Below are positions 18,017 through 26,117 of a DNA stretch of 64,000 bases, piece after piece. The notes under the pieces are model-generated. The model ran no database searches. It was not told the DNA's origin and saw only the letters and a list, made by a program, of their open reading frames with translations. The stretch covers positions 41,514-105,513 of the forward strand of contig JAHDQY010000005.1 in assembly GCA_018433595.1 (NCBI GenBank), written 5' to 3'. The translations under genes and the position numbers were made by a program. The stretch's first letter is position 1; every line of letters starts with the position of its first letter. The DNA comes from Synergistales bacterium (lineage in GTDB: Bacteria; Synergistota; Synergistia; Synergistales; Aminithiophilaceae).

Positions 18017-18055
18017 CAAGGCCGCCCTTGGGGTTGATCCCCAGAGGGCGGCCTT
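18017..18055. terminator. Strong hairpin between recombinase gene and tRNA-Sec
   Basis: CAAGGCCGCCCT then TGGGG pairs with CCCCA then AGGGCGGCCTTG around a TTGAT loop, with one bulged G. ATTTCGTT follows on plus and TCATTCTGTT on minus, so it can end transcription of the recombinase gene and of the convergent tRNA. Confidence 0.65.
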
Positions 18056-18071
18056 GATTTCGTTGATGGTT

Positions 18072-18169
18072 TGGCGGAGGCGTGTGGGAATCGAACCCAC
18101 CGGGGCCGGCTTTTACCGACCCCCAACAGATTTGAAGTCTGCACCCGGCACCAGCCGAGAAGCGCCTCC
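18072..18169 (-). tRNA. selC: tRNA-Sec (anticodon TCA)
   Basis: A 95-nt tRNA body plus encoded CCA. The minus strand begins GGAGGCGC, has the 6-bp D stem typical of tRNA-Sec (CTCGGC TGGT GCCGGG), an anticodon arm with loop CTTCAAA (anticodon TCA), a long variable arm of 8 bp with loop TAAAAG, the T arm GTGGG TTCGATT CCCAC, discriminator G and CCA. The eighth acceptor pair is C-A. The organism therefore reads UGA as selenocysteine in some genes. Confidence 0.96.
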
Positions 18170-18180
18170 GCAACGCAGCT

Positions 18181-18209
18181 ATAGTAACGGCTTATGGGCG
18201 GAATGTCCA
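18181..18209 (-). promoter_or_regulatory. Promoter of tRNA-Sec
   Basis: On the minus strand, TGGACA (complement of 18204-18209) and TACTAT (complement of 18181-18186) are separated by 17 nt. Transcription would start about 5 nt before the tRNA 5' end. Confidence 0.55.
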
Positions 18210-18252
18210 GATTGGATACTCAGACGAAGCGCCGTCCGACCGGCAACAAGCA

Positions 18253-18274
18253 CAGCCCCTTCAAATAGGGGCTG
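18253..18274 (-). terminator. Hairpin after the aldolase gene
   Basis: CAGCCCCT (18253-18260) pairs with AGGGGCTG (18267-18274) around a 6-nt loop, 4 nt after the minus-strand aldolase stop. Only a short T-containing stretch follows on the minus strand. Confidence 0.5.
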
Positions 18275-18278
18275 ACTC

Positions 18279-19178
18279 TCAGGAGCGCAGGGGCTCGATA
18301 CCGAGACGCCTGTAAATATCGCGGATTTTTTCTTTCGTCTCCTCCGTAGCGGGGAGAATCGGCGGGCGGGGATTGCCGCCCCGATAGCCGACCATGTCCA
18401 TGGCGGCTTTCATGCCTCCTATGCCGAAACGGGATGTGACGGCGGCATTGATCTCCATGATGGCCAGCTGGAGTCTTCGGGCTTTGGCAAGGTCACCGGC
18501 AAGAAAGGCTTCATAAAGATCGGTGCAGAGCTCGGGGACCACGTTGGCGACAGCCATGGTCCCGCCGTCTCCGCCGAGAACGAGGGTGGGCAACAGGAAG
18601 CTCCCGGAACCGGCGATGACGGAAAAGCCTTCGATAGCGCCGGAGATGATTTCGGTGATCTGAACGATGTTGGCCGAGCTATCCTTGATACCGACAATGT
18701 TGGGGTGAGTTGAAAGGCGGCAGCAGAGGGACGAGGTGATGTTGACGCCGGTGTTGCGAGGCATGTTGTAGAGGATAACGGGGATGGGAGATGTTTCGGC
18801 CGTTTCAACGTAGAAACGCTCCAGGGCCATCTCCCCCATGTCTGTTTTGTAGTAACAGGGCGTCAGGACGAGAGCGGCATCGGCGCCGGCATCGGCGCAA
18901 CGGCGGGTCAAGGTGATGGTTTCTCGAAGGGATTCCCGGCCCGCTCCCGCAATGATCAGCTTATCCTGGGGAAGGCAGCGACGGGCCGTGGCAACGAGCC
19001 GCACCTTCTCCTCCTCTTCGAGGAGGGCGAATTCGCCGTTGCTTCCGAGGACGACAAGACCAGCCAGACGCGTCAGGCCGTACTGCGCGACATTTTCTTC
19101 AAAGGCCTGCCAATCGACGTCGTAGTTGCTGTCGAAAGGGGTAGAAAGAGGAGCAAAAATTCCGGAGATCTTCTTCAT
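18279..19178 (-). CDS. DapA/HOGA-family aldolase (possible 4-hydroxy-2-oxoglutarate aldolase)
   Basis: A 299-residue class I (Schiff-base) TIM-barrel aldolase. It has the conserved Tyr in VILYNMPRNTGVN, the Schiff-base Lys in VGIKDSSAN and the C-terminal GIGGMKAAMDMVG. The substrate loop reads GSNGEFALL rather than the GTTGE of authentic dihydrodipicolinate synthase; GSNGEF is the form I recall for 4-hydroxy-2-oxoglutarate aldolase (human HOGA1). With a glyoxylate-type aminotransferase divergently next door, HOGA-like activity is the better guess; dapA is the alternative. GGGGGTG lies before the ATG at 19178. Confidence 0.85.
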   Translation of the reverse strand: MKKISGIFAPLSTPFDSNYDVDWQAFEENVAQYGLTRLAGLVVLGSNGEFALLEEEEKVRLVATARRCLPQDKLIIAGAGRESLRETITLTRRCADAGADAALVLTPCYYKTDMGEMALERFYVETAETSPIPVILYNMPRNTGVNITSSLCCRLSTHPNIVGIKDSSANIVQITEIISGAIEGFSVIAGSGSFLLPTLVLGGDGGTMAVANVVPELCTDLYEAFLAGDLAKARRLQLAIMEINAAVTSRFGIGGMKAAMDMVGYRGGNPRPPILPATEETKEKIRDIYRRLGIEPLRS

Positions 19179-19339
19179 CAATCGACACCCCCTGTTTCGG
19201 GAATAGGCGGCTCAAGCCACCGTAGGCCGATTCCAGTTTACTCCATAAGGAGCAACGTCTCAGCACTGCCTTGCGGTAGAATGACAAGAGAGCGCCGCGA
19301 TCACACCGTCCACTCCGTTACCCGGGTGATAATTTGAAA

Positions 19340-19353
19340 AGGAGGAACCTCCT
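19340..19353 (+). promoter_or_regulatory. Ribosome site inside an inverted repeat
   Basis: AGGAGG AA CCTCCT directly precedes the aminotransferase ATG. In RNA it can fold as 5 bp with a GAAC loop, covering the ribosome site. GATAAT about 15 nt further upstream may be the -10 element. Confidence 0.35.
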
Positions 19354-20526
19354 ATGTATCCCTGCCGCAAAACAAGGGAAAAACTGCTTCTCGGACCTGG
19401 GCCGAGCCCCGTGGAAAGCCGAGTCCTCCGCGCGATGGCCGAGCCCACGCTGGGCCATCTCGACGGCGATTTTGTCGCCCTGATGGATGAAACGCAGAGG
19501 CTGCTTCGCAAGACCTTCGCAACCGAAAACCCCTTGACCGTGACAATGCCCGGCACAGGAAGCGCCGGCATGGAGGCCGCCTGTGTTAATGTCATCGAGA
19601 GAGGCGATCAGGTCATCATCGCCGATCATGGCGTCTTCGGCAGGCGGATGCAGGAAGTGGCCGAACGCTGCGGCGCAGTGGTGATCAAGGTTTCCGCCCC
19701 CTTCGGCCAGGCACTGCCAGAAGAGGAGCTGATCGAAACCATCAGGAGGCACCCCGAAGCCAAGCTCGTCGGAGTCGTTCACGCCGAGACGTCGACGGGG
19801 GTGCTCCAAAACCTCGATCGCATCGCCCCGGTCGTCCATGACGCCGGGATGCTTTTCCTTGTCGACGCCGTCACCTCTCTGGGCGGCATGGAGGTCCCCG
19901 TCGACCGGCTGGGACTGGACATCGTCTACAGCGGCAGCCAGAAATGCCTCGGCTGCCCTCCCGGCCTGGCCCCTCTGACGCTAAGCCCGCGGGCCGTCAA
20001 AGCCGTCCAGGAACGCAAGACAAAGGTCCAGAGCTGGTACCTCGATCTGACGATGATCATGCGCTACTGGGGCGAGGAGCGTTTCTATCATCATACGGCA
20101 CCGATCAACATGCTCTACGCCTTCAACGAGGCCTTGAGGATCATCGACGAAGAGGGGCTGCACCGCCGATGGGACCGCCATCGCCGCAACGCCGAGGCTC
20201 TCTGGGCAGGGCTGGAGGCTATGGGGCTGGCCCTTCCTGTGGCGAAGGAACACCGGCTTCCGAGCCTGACCTGCCTTTCCCTTCCCGAGGGGATTGATGA
20301 CGGACAGCTCCGCCGGGAGCTGATGGAGCGCTACTCCATCGAAGTCGGAGCCGGGCTGGGGGAGCTGAAAGGGAAGGTGATTCGGATCGGCCTGATGGGA
20401 AGCGGATCGACAGCGAACAACGTCATCTTCTTCCTTTCAGCCTTGGGCACGACACTGAATCGAATGGGATGGAAGACCGATGTCGGTGCGGCCCTGGAGA
20501 CTGCCGACGAGCGTTTCAGGGACTAA
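19354..20526 (+). CDS. Class V PLP aminotransferase (alanine/serine-glyoxylate type)
   Basis: A 390-residue fold-type I aminotransferase of the AGXT/serine-glyoxylate family, which moves an amino group from alanine or serine to glyoxylate. It starts LLLGPGPSPVESRVLRAM, has MPGTGSAGMEAA, the VDAVTSLGGMEVPVD segment and the PLP lysine in YSGSQKCLGCPPG. It is divergent from the aldolase, whose probable product is glyoxylate. Its stop overlaps the stop of the convergent sigma factor gene. Confidence 0.9.
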   Translation: MYPCRKTREKLLLGPGPSPVESRVLRAMAEPTLGHLDGDFVALMDETQRLLRKTFATENPLTVTMPGTGSAGMEAACVNVIERGDQVIIADHGVFGRRMQEVAERCGAVVIKVSAPFGQALPEEELIETIRRHPEAKLVGVVHAETSTGVLQNLDRIAPVVHDAGMLFLVDAVTSLGGMEVPVDRLGLDIVYSGSQKCLGCPPGLAPLTLSPRAVKAVQERKTKVQSWYLDLTMIMRYWGEERFYHHTAPINMLYAFNEALRIIDEEGLHRRWDRHRRNAEALWAGLEAMGLALPVAKEHRLPSLTCLSLPEGIDDGQLRRELMERYSIEVGAGLGELKGKVIRIGLMGSGSTANNVIFFLSALGTTLNRMGWKTDVGAALETADERFRD

Positions 20527-21074
20527 TCGTCACCGGGAGCAATAACACGAAGTTTAGCACGGGCCCGTGTAAGAGCGTTATCGACCTTTTTACGGGGCCA
20601 CCCTAGAGCTCTGGCCGCCCGCCCGACGCCTCCCGTCTCCAGGAAGGCATCCATCGCCAGAAGTTCCGTGTCGGAGAGGAAACGGGCAGCCTGACGAAGG
20701 CATTCCCGTGCCTCGACAATTTCGTCAAGACCCGGCCCTGGCTCCACTTCTCTTTCAAGCCACTCCTCATCGACGATCTCTTCAATCGGCCTCCTTCGGA
20801 GATGGGAGATCATGGCATTGCGGACGCAGACTTTGAGGAAAGCCCCGAAGGGACCGCGACGGGGCTGAAAAAGGGCAGTGGCCCGGCAGAGGGCAAGGAG
20901 CCCCTCCTGGGCGAGATCTTCTTTCAAATGCCGATCCATCCCTGCAAAGATGCCGGCCTGGCTTCGTATCAGAGGGAGGTAGGCCAAAAGCAGTTCCGTC
21001 AAAGCGTCATTGTCACCGCTTTGTGCCTTGTCGAGCGCGAGCTGGAGCTCGTCGGCCCTCTTGTCATTCTCCAT
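20523..21074 (-). CDS. SigH-like alternative sigma-70 factor
   Basis: A 183-residue sigma factor with region 2 (LLAYLPLIRSQAG, DLAQEGLLALCRATALFQPRRGPFGAFLKVCVRNAM, about 30-90) and region 4 (GRAARALGWPRKKVDNALTRARAKL, about 150-175). The KKVDNAL helix resembles the KSIDNAL of Bacillus SigH more than ECF factors. AGGAGG lies 7 nt before the ATG. No anti-sigma gene is adjacent. Which genes it controls cannot be read from this sequence. Confidence 0.85.
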   Translation of the reverse strand: MENDKRADELQLALDKAQSGDNDALTELLLAYLPLIRSQAGIFAGMDRHLKEDLAQEGLLALCRATALFQPRRGPFGAFLKVCVRNAMISHLRRRPIEEIVDEEWLEREVEPGPGLDEIVEARECLRQAARFLSDTELLAMDAFLETGGVGRAARALGWPRKKVDNALTRARAKLRVIAPGDD

Positions 21075-21145
21075 GGATCAGCCTCCTCGACGGATCATGA
21101 CGGAACCGCCGTCGTCTGAACAAAAAACAAGGGGGGACACCTGAT

Positions 21146-21964
21146 ATGACCGATCTGGAACTGGCCGAAGCACTGCATCGGGGAGCCGTCGACGAAACCA
21201 TCGACCCCGATCTGGAAAGGCAGCTCTCCTTTGAGAGCGGCCTTTCTCTTAAAGAAGTCCAGCTTGCCGCATTAAAAGAGGGGCTGACGCCCCAGCGCTT
21301 CGAGAGAAACATGGGAACGTTGAGGAGAGAGGGGCAGATCAAACTGCTCCGATCGACGGTGGCCGTCGCCGGTTGCGGCGGGCTGGGAGGACTCATCGTC
21401 GATCTTCTGGCCCGATCCGGCGTCGGCACGATGCACATTGCCGACGGAGACACTTTCGCTCCTTCAAACCTGAACCGCCAGATCCTGTCATCGGAAGAAC
21501 ATCTGGGAAAAGAAAAGGCGGTGACGGCGGCCGAACGTGTCCGCTCCATCAACGAAGCCCTGGAGGTGCGTCTTTTTGAGGACTACCTCGACGAAAAGTC
21601 GATCGCTCCTTTCCTTGAAGGAGTCGATGTCGCCGTCGACGCCCTTGACAACAACCGCTCCCGGCTCCTTCTCCTCAAGGGTTGTCGGGAACGGGGAATT
21701 CCCCTCGTTCACGGCGCCATTGGAGGCTTCTGGGGCCAGATCCAGGTCATCCGCTCTGGAGAAAGAGCTCTCTTCGAGGAAGAGACCTCCGACCGGGGTA
21801 TCGAGAAAGAGACGGGGAATCCCCCCTTCACGCCCGCCGTTATCGCCTCCCTGGAGGTAACGGAGACGGTCAAGATCCTCGCCGGGCTTCCCTCTCTGCC
21901 CGAGGGCGTCATGCTCTGGATCGACCTGGAACGCCTCGAATTCCGCCGCCTCAAGCTCTATTGA
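21146..21964 (+). CDS. ThiF/MoeB/HesA-family E1-like adenylyltransferase
   Basis: A 272-residue E1-like protein. A helical N-terminal extension (about 1-65) precedes the Rossmann ATP-binding domain: VAVAGCGGLGG (73-82), HIADGDTFAPSNLNRQ (97-112) and VDALDNNRSR. MoeB and ThiF normally carry two CxxC zinc pairs and a catalytic Cys; here the corresponding C-terminal segment (EKETGNPPFTPAVIAS) has none, and only two cysteines exist in the protein. The sulphur-carrier partner is not in this window. AAGGGGGGA precedes the ATG. Confidence 0.87.
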   Translation: MTDLELAEALHRGAVDETIDPDLERQLSFESGLSLKEVQLAALKEGLTPQRFERNMGTLRREGQIKLLRSTVAVAGCGGLGGLIVDLLARSGVGTMHIADGDTFAPSNLNRQILSSEEHLGKEKAVTAAERVRSINEALEVRLFEDYLDEKSIAPFLEGVDVAVDALDNNRSRLLLLKGCRERGIPLVHGAIGGFWGQIQVIRSGERALFEEETSDRGIEKETGNPPFTPAVIASLEVTETVKILAGLPSLPEGVMLWIDLERLEFRRLKLY

Positions 21965-21970
21965 TCCCAA

Positions 21971-23275
21971 CTAATCGACGCGGTCGAGAAGAAGGGGGCG
22001 TCGGGGAGGCTCCTCACCGACGGCAACGGCCTGAGCCAGAGAATTTCTAGCTTCTTCAAGCCGCGTCGGATCATTGTAGTAAAGGCTCAAAAGAAGATCT
22101 CCAGCCCGGACCGGTTCCCCTCTCTTGCAATGGAGCTCCACAGAGACGGCCGGATCAATGACATCTTCTTTCCTCATCCGTCCGCCGCCCATCACCTTGA
22201 CGGCCTCGCCGATGGGGCGAGCGGCAAGTCGGAAGAGTCGGCCATCGCGATCCGCCCTGAGGTCAAAGCGTTTCGCCGCGGCAGGGAGGGATTTTTCCGG
22301 TTCTTCCAGGAACCGGGACGAAGCCCCTTGGGCTTCGAGGAGTTGCCCCATCTTTTCCAGCGCCTTTCCCTCATCGAGAAGATGCCGACAAAGCGCCTTC
22401 CCCGTCTCGACCGATTCAGACCTTCCGCCGAGAAAGACCATGGCCCCTCCAAGAAGAAGACAGAGTTCCCTCGTGTCCTCCGGCCCTTTCCCTTTGAGCA
22501 CCTCAATGGCTTCGGCAACCTCGGAGGCGTTTCCGACCCACTGGCCCAGGGGTTGCTCCATATCGGTGACGAGAGCCAAGCTCCGCTTCCCCAGTGAACG
22601 GGAAAGATCGACAAGGCTTTTTGCCAGTCTGCGGGCCTCGTCAAGATCCGTCATGAAGGCCCCATCGCCGCACTTGACGTCGAAGACGAAGGATCCGGCT
22701 CCCCCAGCCAGCTTCTTGCTCATGATGCTTGAGGCGATAAGAGGGATCGAGGGAACGGTGGCTGTCACATCTCGCAGACCGTAAAAACGGCCTTCGGCAG
22801 GAGCGAGATCGAGAGAGTGGCCGCTGATGGCGCAGCCGATCCGCTCCACCTGAGCGACGAAACGATCCAAGGGAAGGTGGGATCGGAAACCGGGGATGGA
22901 CTCGAGCTTGTCGACGGTGCCTCCGGTAAAACCCAGTCCGGGTCCGGAAAGTTTGGCTACGGGAAGGCCCGAGGCCGCAACGAGAGGGACAAGGACAAGC
23001 GTCGTCTTGTCACCGACGCCGCCGGTGCTGTGCTTGTCGACGGCCTGGAGTCCCGAGGGGAGCAGGACGCGCCGGCCCGAGTCGGCAAGTGCCAGAGTGA
23101 AAGCCCGAAGCTCTTCCTCATCAAGGCCGCGGAGAAAGGCCGCCATGAGCCAGGCCGCCGCCTGATAATCGGCGACGGAGCCATCAAGGACGGCTGCGAC
23201 GAAGGCCTTCAAGGAAGCTTCGTCATGACGGCCTCCATTCCGCTTCACCTCGATGAAAGCCAGGGGATTAAACAT
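21971..23275 (-). CDS. pdp: Pyrimidine-nucleoside / thymidine phosphorylase
   Basis: Splits thymidine, uridine or deoxyuridine with phosphate in nucleoside salvage. The 434-residue protein shows DKHSTGGVGDKTTLVLVPL, SGPGLGFTGGTVDKLESIPG and LRDVTATVPSIPLIASSIMS, plus a C-terminal alpha/beta domain from about residue 340. It overlaps the purine phosphorylase gene by 8 nt, so purine and pyrimidine salvage are co-expressed. Thymidine-specific DeoA cannot be told apart from broad-range Pdp here. Confidence 0.93.
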   Translation of the reverse strand: MFNPLAFIEVKRNGGRHDEASLKAFVAAVLDGSVADYQAAAWLMAAFLRGLDEEELRAFTLALADSGRRVLLPSGLQAVDKHSTGGVGDKTTLVLVPLVAASGLPVAKLSGPGLGFTGGTVDKLESIPGFRSHLPLDRFVAQVERIGCAISGHSLDLAPAEGRFYGLRDVTATVPSIPLIASSIMSKKLAGGAGSFVFDVKCGDGAFMTDLDEARRLAKSLVDLSRSLGKRSLALVTDMEQPLGQWVGNASEVAEAIEVLKGKGPEDTRELCLLLGGAMVFLGGRSESVETGKALCRHLLDEGKALEKMGQLLEAQGASSRFLEEPEKSLPAAAKRFDLRADRDGRLFRLAARPIGEAVKVMGGGRMRKEDVIDPAVSVELHCKRGEPVRAGDLLLSLYYNDPTRLEEARNSLAQAVAVGEEPPRRPLLLDRVD

Positions 23276-24101
23276 CGTTGTCGCCTATCCTTTTCAGGAG
23301 AGCGGAAACAAGGCGAGTCAGCCGTCCCGAAGCCTTCTCCATCTCTTCGAGGACCTCTTCGTGAGTCAGACGGTTTTTCGTCATCCCCGCCGCGAAGTTG
23401 GCCACGCAGGAGATGGCGACAACCTCCAGACCCAGATGGTTGGCGGCGATCACTTCGGGAATCGTCGACATTCCGGCGAGATCGCCGCCCATGGTTCTCG
23501 CCATGCGGATCTCGGCGGGAGTCTCGAAGGAGGGGCCGCAAAAACCCACGTAAACCCCCCGTTTGAGCCAGATGCCCTCGGAAGCGCCCGCCTTTTCAGC
23601 GAGATCAAGAAGCCGTGAACTGTAAGCCTCGGTCATATCGGGAAAACGCAAGCCCCAGGCTTCTTCATTCGGACCGACAAGCGGGTTGTCTCCCATAAGG
23701 TTGATATGATCTTCAATGAGGATGAGGTCCCCGGGACGATAGGTCAGGTTGATGCCCCCCGAAGCATTGGTGGCGACATAAGTTTTGACGCCCAGGGCAG
23801 CCAGAACACGGAGGGGGAAGACCACCTCTCGAGCCGAATAGCCTTCATAAAGGTGAACCCGCCCCTGCATAGCGACGACGGGGACGCTTCCAAGGCAGCC
23901 GGCGACGAGCCTTCCTGCATGACCCGGAGCCGTGGAGCGAGGCCAGAAAGGAATCTCCTCGTAAGGGACGGCGACGGCGTCTTCCAGCGCATCGGCAAGG
24001 GCTCCCAATCCGGAACCCAGCGTAACGGCGACGCTGGGGATGAAAGGAATCCGGCGGAAGAGTTCCTCTCGGGCCCGGTTGACCTCCTCTGGACCGTACA
24101 C
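23268..24101 (-). CDS. Purine-nucleoside phosphorylase (trimeric class)
   Basis: Phosphorolysis of inosine/guanosine-type nucleosides. The 277-residue protein has TLGSGLG, PGHAGRLVAG, MQGRVHLYEGYSAREV, TNASGGINL, GPSFETPAEIRMARTMGGDLAGMS and the base-binding Asn in SCVANFAAGM. The GTG start follows GGAGGAGGTG. It might also use methylthioinosine made by the MtaD deaminase encoded at 41-42 kb (inference). Confidence 0.93.
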   Translation of the reverse strand: MYGPEEVNRAREELFRRIPFIPSVAVTLGSGLGALADALEDAVAVPYEEIPFWPRSTAPGHAGRLVAGCLGSVPVVAMQGRVHLYEGYSAREVVFPLRVLAALGVKTYVATNASGGINLTYRPGDLILIEDHINLMGDNPLVGPNEEAWGLRFPDMTEAYSSRLLDLAEKAGASEGIWLKRGVYVGFCGPSFETPAEIRMARTMGGDLAGMSTIPEVIAANHLGLEVVAISCVANFAAGMTKNRLTHEEVLEEMEKASGRLTRLVSALLKRIGDNDV

Positions 24102-24129
24102 GATTTACACCTCCTCCTTCCCTGGCCGC

Positions 24130-25017
24130 TCAAGCCCGGGGATGGCACTGATCATAGACGTCGCGCAGCTCCATGTCGAAATGAGTGTAGCGCTCCGTTG
24201 TTGCGATCGTCGAATGCCCCAAAAGTTCCTGAAGGGTCCGGAGATCCATCCCCCTCCGAAGCAAGTGCGTCGCGAAGGAGTGACGGAGGACGTGGGGATG
24301 AAGACGGGCTGAGGGAATCGCCGCCTCCTTGCCCCGCTTTTGAATGATCCGCCAGAAATCCTCCCGCCTCAGGGGGCGGCCGCTTCGAGTGAGGAAGAGA
24401 TCTCGAAGGTCCTTCCGGTTCAAGAGCGGTCTCGCCTCGTCGCAATAGCGGCGCAGGCATCCCCGGACCTTGCCGATAAGAGGGAGGACCCGCTCCTTCT
24501 CCCCCTTGCCCATCACTCGCAGGGTGCCCCTGTTGAAGTCGACATCCTCGAGCCGAAGGCTACAGGCTTCACTCGCCCGCAGCCCGCAGCCGTAGGCCAA
24601 TTCCAGCAGGGCTCGGTCACGCAGCCCCAGTTTCGAATCGTCGGGACAGGAGGCAAGGAGACGTTCCACTTCGCCCTCGTTGAGAATCTGGGGTAAATTC
24701 TTTTCCTTCTCGGGGATAGGCGGTAACTGGAGCTCCCCATCGACCCAGCCGTCCATCTGAAGGAAATGAGCCCAGGAGCGCAGCGTCGCCGCGTAGCGCT
24801 GAATCGTGGCCGATCGTTTCCCCTGAAGTGTCAGTTTACGGAGGAAGGGGGCGACTTTCTCCTTGGAAGGGGGCAGAGGAGCGGCACCCGCAGCTTCACA
24901 GAAGGAAAACCAGCGGCGGAGATCGCTCTTGTAGGCGCGGATCGTGTTCTCGCTGCAGCCTCTTTCGAATCGGAGGTAGTCCGCAAAATCATCGACGGCG
25001 GTCAGTCTCTTGGACAA
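24130..25017 (-). CDS. xerD: XerC/XerD-type tyrosine recombinase
   Basis: A 295-residue recombinase with both the N-terminal core-binding domain (about 1-95) and the catalytic domain: R in GCGLRASEACSL, K in GKGEKERVLPL, HVLRHSFATHLLRRG, LGHSTIATTERYTH with the nucleophile Tyr. This is the size and layout of the chromosome-dimer resolvases. I favour a TTG at 25017 with AAGGGG upstream; a GTG at 25044 lacks a clear ribosome site. XerC versus XerD cannot be settled here. Confidence 0.92.
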   Translation of the reverse strand: MSKRLTAVDDFADYLRFERGCSENTIRAYKSDLRRWFSFCEAAGAAPLPPSKEKVAPFLRKLTLQGKRSATIQRYAATLRSWAHFLQMDGWVDGELQLPPIPEKEKNLPQILNEGEVERLLASCPDDSKLGLRDRALLELAYGCGLRASEACSLRLEDVDFNRGTLRVMGKGEKERVLPLIGKVRGCLRRYCDEARPLLNRKDLRDLFLTRSGRPLRREDFWRIIQKRGKEAAIPSARLHPHVLRHSFATHLLRRGMDLRTLQELLGHSTIATTERYTHFDMELRDVYDQCHPRA

Positions 25018-25553
25018 CGTTCGCCACCCCTTGCCTGGAGCCACCAGAGGGCCGCCATGGTCTTGCTGTCCATGATCCCCTCTTCCTGAAGGGCCCGGGC
25101 GAATCCGTCGATAGTCAGAGCAAGGACCCGCAGATCCTCGTCGTCATCAGCCTTGAGGCGGCAAGGGCGTAACCGGGTCGCCAGGAAGAGATGAATGATC
25201 TCGTTGCTGAAGCCGGGCGAACTGTAGAAACTCCCGATCCGCTCAAGGCAACCGGCATCGAAACCGACCTCTTCCATCAGTTCCCGCCGCGCCGCCTTCT
25301 GGAGATCTTCTCCTTCTTCGACGAGTCCGGCCGGAATCTCCAGAATGACCTTGCCCACGGGGTAGCGATACTGGCGGACGAGGAGGATTCTGTCTTCATC
25401 CGTCAGGGCGATCATAGCCACGGCGGGGGCATGATCGATCACCTCGCGCTCCGTTCGAAAGCCCGAATCCAGTTTCACTTCGTCGACGCGGAGAGTAACG
25501 ACCTTCCCCTGAAAAAGAGTTCGGCTGGAAAGGGCCTCTTCTTTCGGATCCAT
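25002..25553 (-). CDS. nudF: Nudix hydrolase, ADP-ribose pyrophosphatase type
   Basis: A 183-residue Nudix protein with an intact box (GLVEEGEDLQKAARRELMEEVGF) and the ADP-ribose family features VRQYRYPVGKVILEIPAG before it and FYSSPGFSNEIIHLF after it. It hydrolyses ADP-ribose to AMP and ribose-5-phosphate. It overlaps the start of the Xer gene and follows the oxidoreductase gamma gene by 8 nt. Confidence 0.92.
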   Translation of the reverse strand: MDPKEEALSSRTLFQGKVVTLRVDEVKLDSGFRTEREVIDHAPAVAMIALTDEDRILLVRQYRYPVGKVILEIPAGLVEEGEDLQKAARRELMEEVGFDAGCLERIGSFYSSPGFSNEIIHLFLATRLRPCRLKADDDEDLRVLALTIDGFARALQEEGIMDSKTMAALWWLQARGGERCPRD

Positions 25554-25561
25554 CGCAAGCT

Positions 25562-26104
25562 TCAGCGGAAATCCCGCCCCTTGATGAAGGCCTGAAGGTT
25601 GAGTTCCACCAAAGCGGCCTTCTTCTTGCCGAAAAGGTCGGAGATGGTGAGACGGCAGGCTTCTTCGCCGACGAGATCCGTGTGGGCCGCAAGGGCTCCG
25701 AGGACGATGACATTCGCCACCCTGTCGTTGCCAAGCTCGGCGGCAGCGCTATTGGCCGGGATGGGCAACACCTTGATATCTTTCCGGGGATTCTCGCATC
25801 TGACGAGATCACTGTTGTAGAGCAGGACGCCTCCAGCCTTCAGGAGAGGCTCAAACTTCTCAAGAGACGGCTGGTTCATGATGACAAGAAAGTCGGGGCG
25901 GCTCACGACGGGAGAAGCAATCTCCTCATCGCTGGCGATAACACTGCAATTGGCCGTTCCACCCCTCATTTCAGGACCATACGAGGGGATCCAGGTCACG
26001 AAACGCCCTTCTTTCATGGCTGCATAGGCGACTATCTGTCCCAGCGAGAGGATGCCCTGCCCGCCGAATCCGGCGGCGATGAAGCTACGGTAGAAAGTGG
26101 ACAC
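25562..26104 (-). CDS. 2-oxoacid:ferredoxin oxidoreductase, gamma subunit
   Basis: A 180-residue gamma subunit with AGFGGQGILSLGQIVA, SYGPEMRGGTANC and the late GALAAHTDLV segment. It is the last gene of a four-subunit set (order on the minus strand: ferredoxin, alpha, beta, gamma) that oxidises branched-chain or other 2-oxoacids to acyl-CoA with reduction of ferredoxin. Confidence 0.93.
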   Translation of the reverse strand: MSTFYRSFIAAGFGGQGILSLGQIVAYAAMKEGRFVTWIPSYGPEMRGGTANCSVIASDEEIASPVVSRPDFLVIMNQPSLEKFEPLLKAGGVLLYNSDLVRCENPRKDIKVLPIPANSAAAELGNDRVANVIVLGALAAHTDLVGEEACRLTISDLFGKKKAALVELNLQAFIKGRDFR

Positions 26105-26117
26105 GCTCGAGACCTCC

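Noticed and set aside
18270..19178. Simple annotation of the aldolase as dapA
   Set aside because: The GSNGEF loop departs from the GTTGE of dihydrodipicolinate synthases, and the aminotransferase neighbour suggests another substrate; kept as an alternative only.
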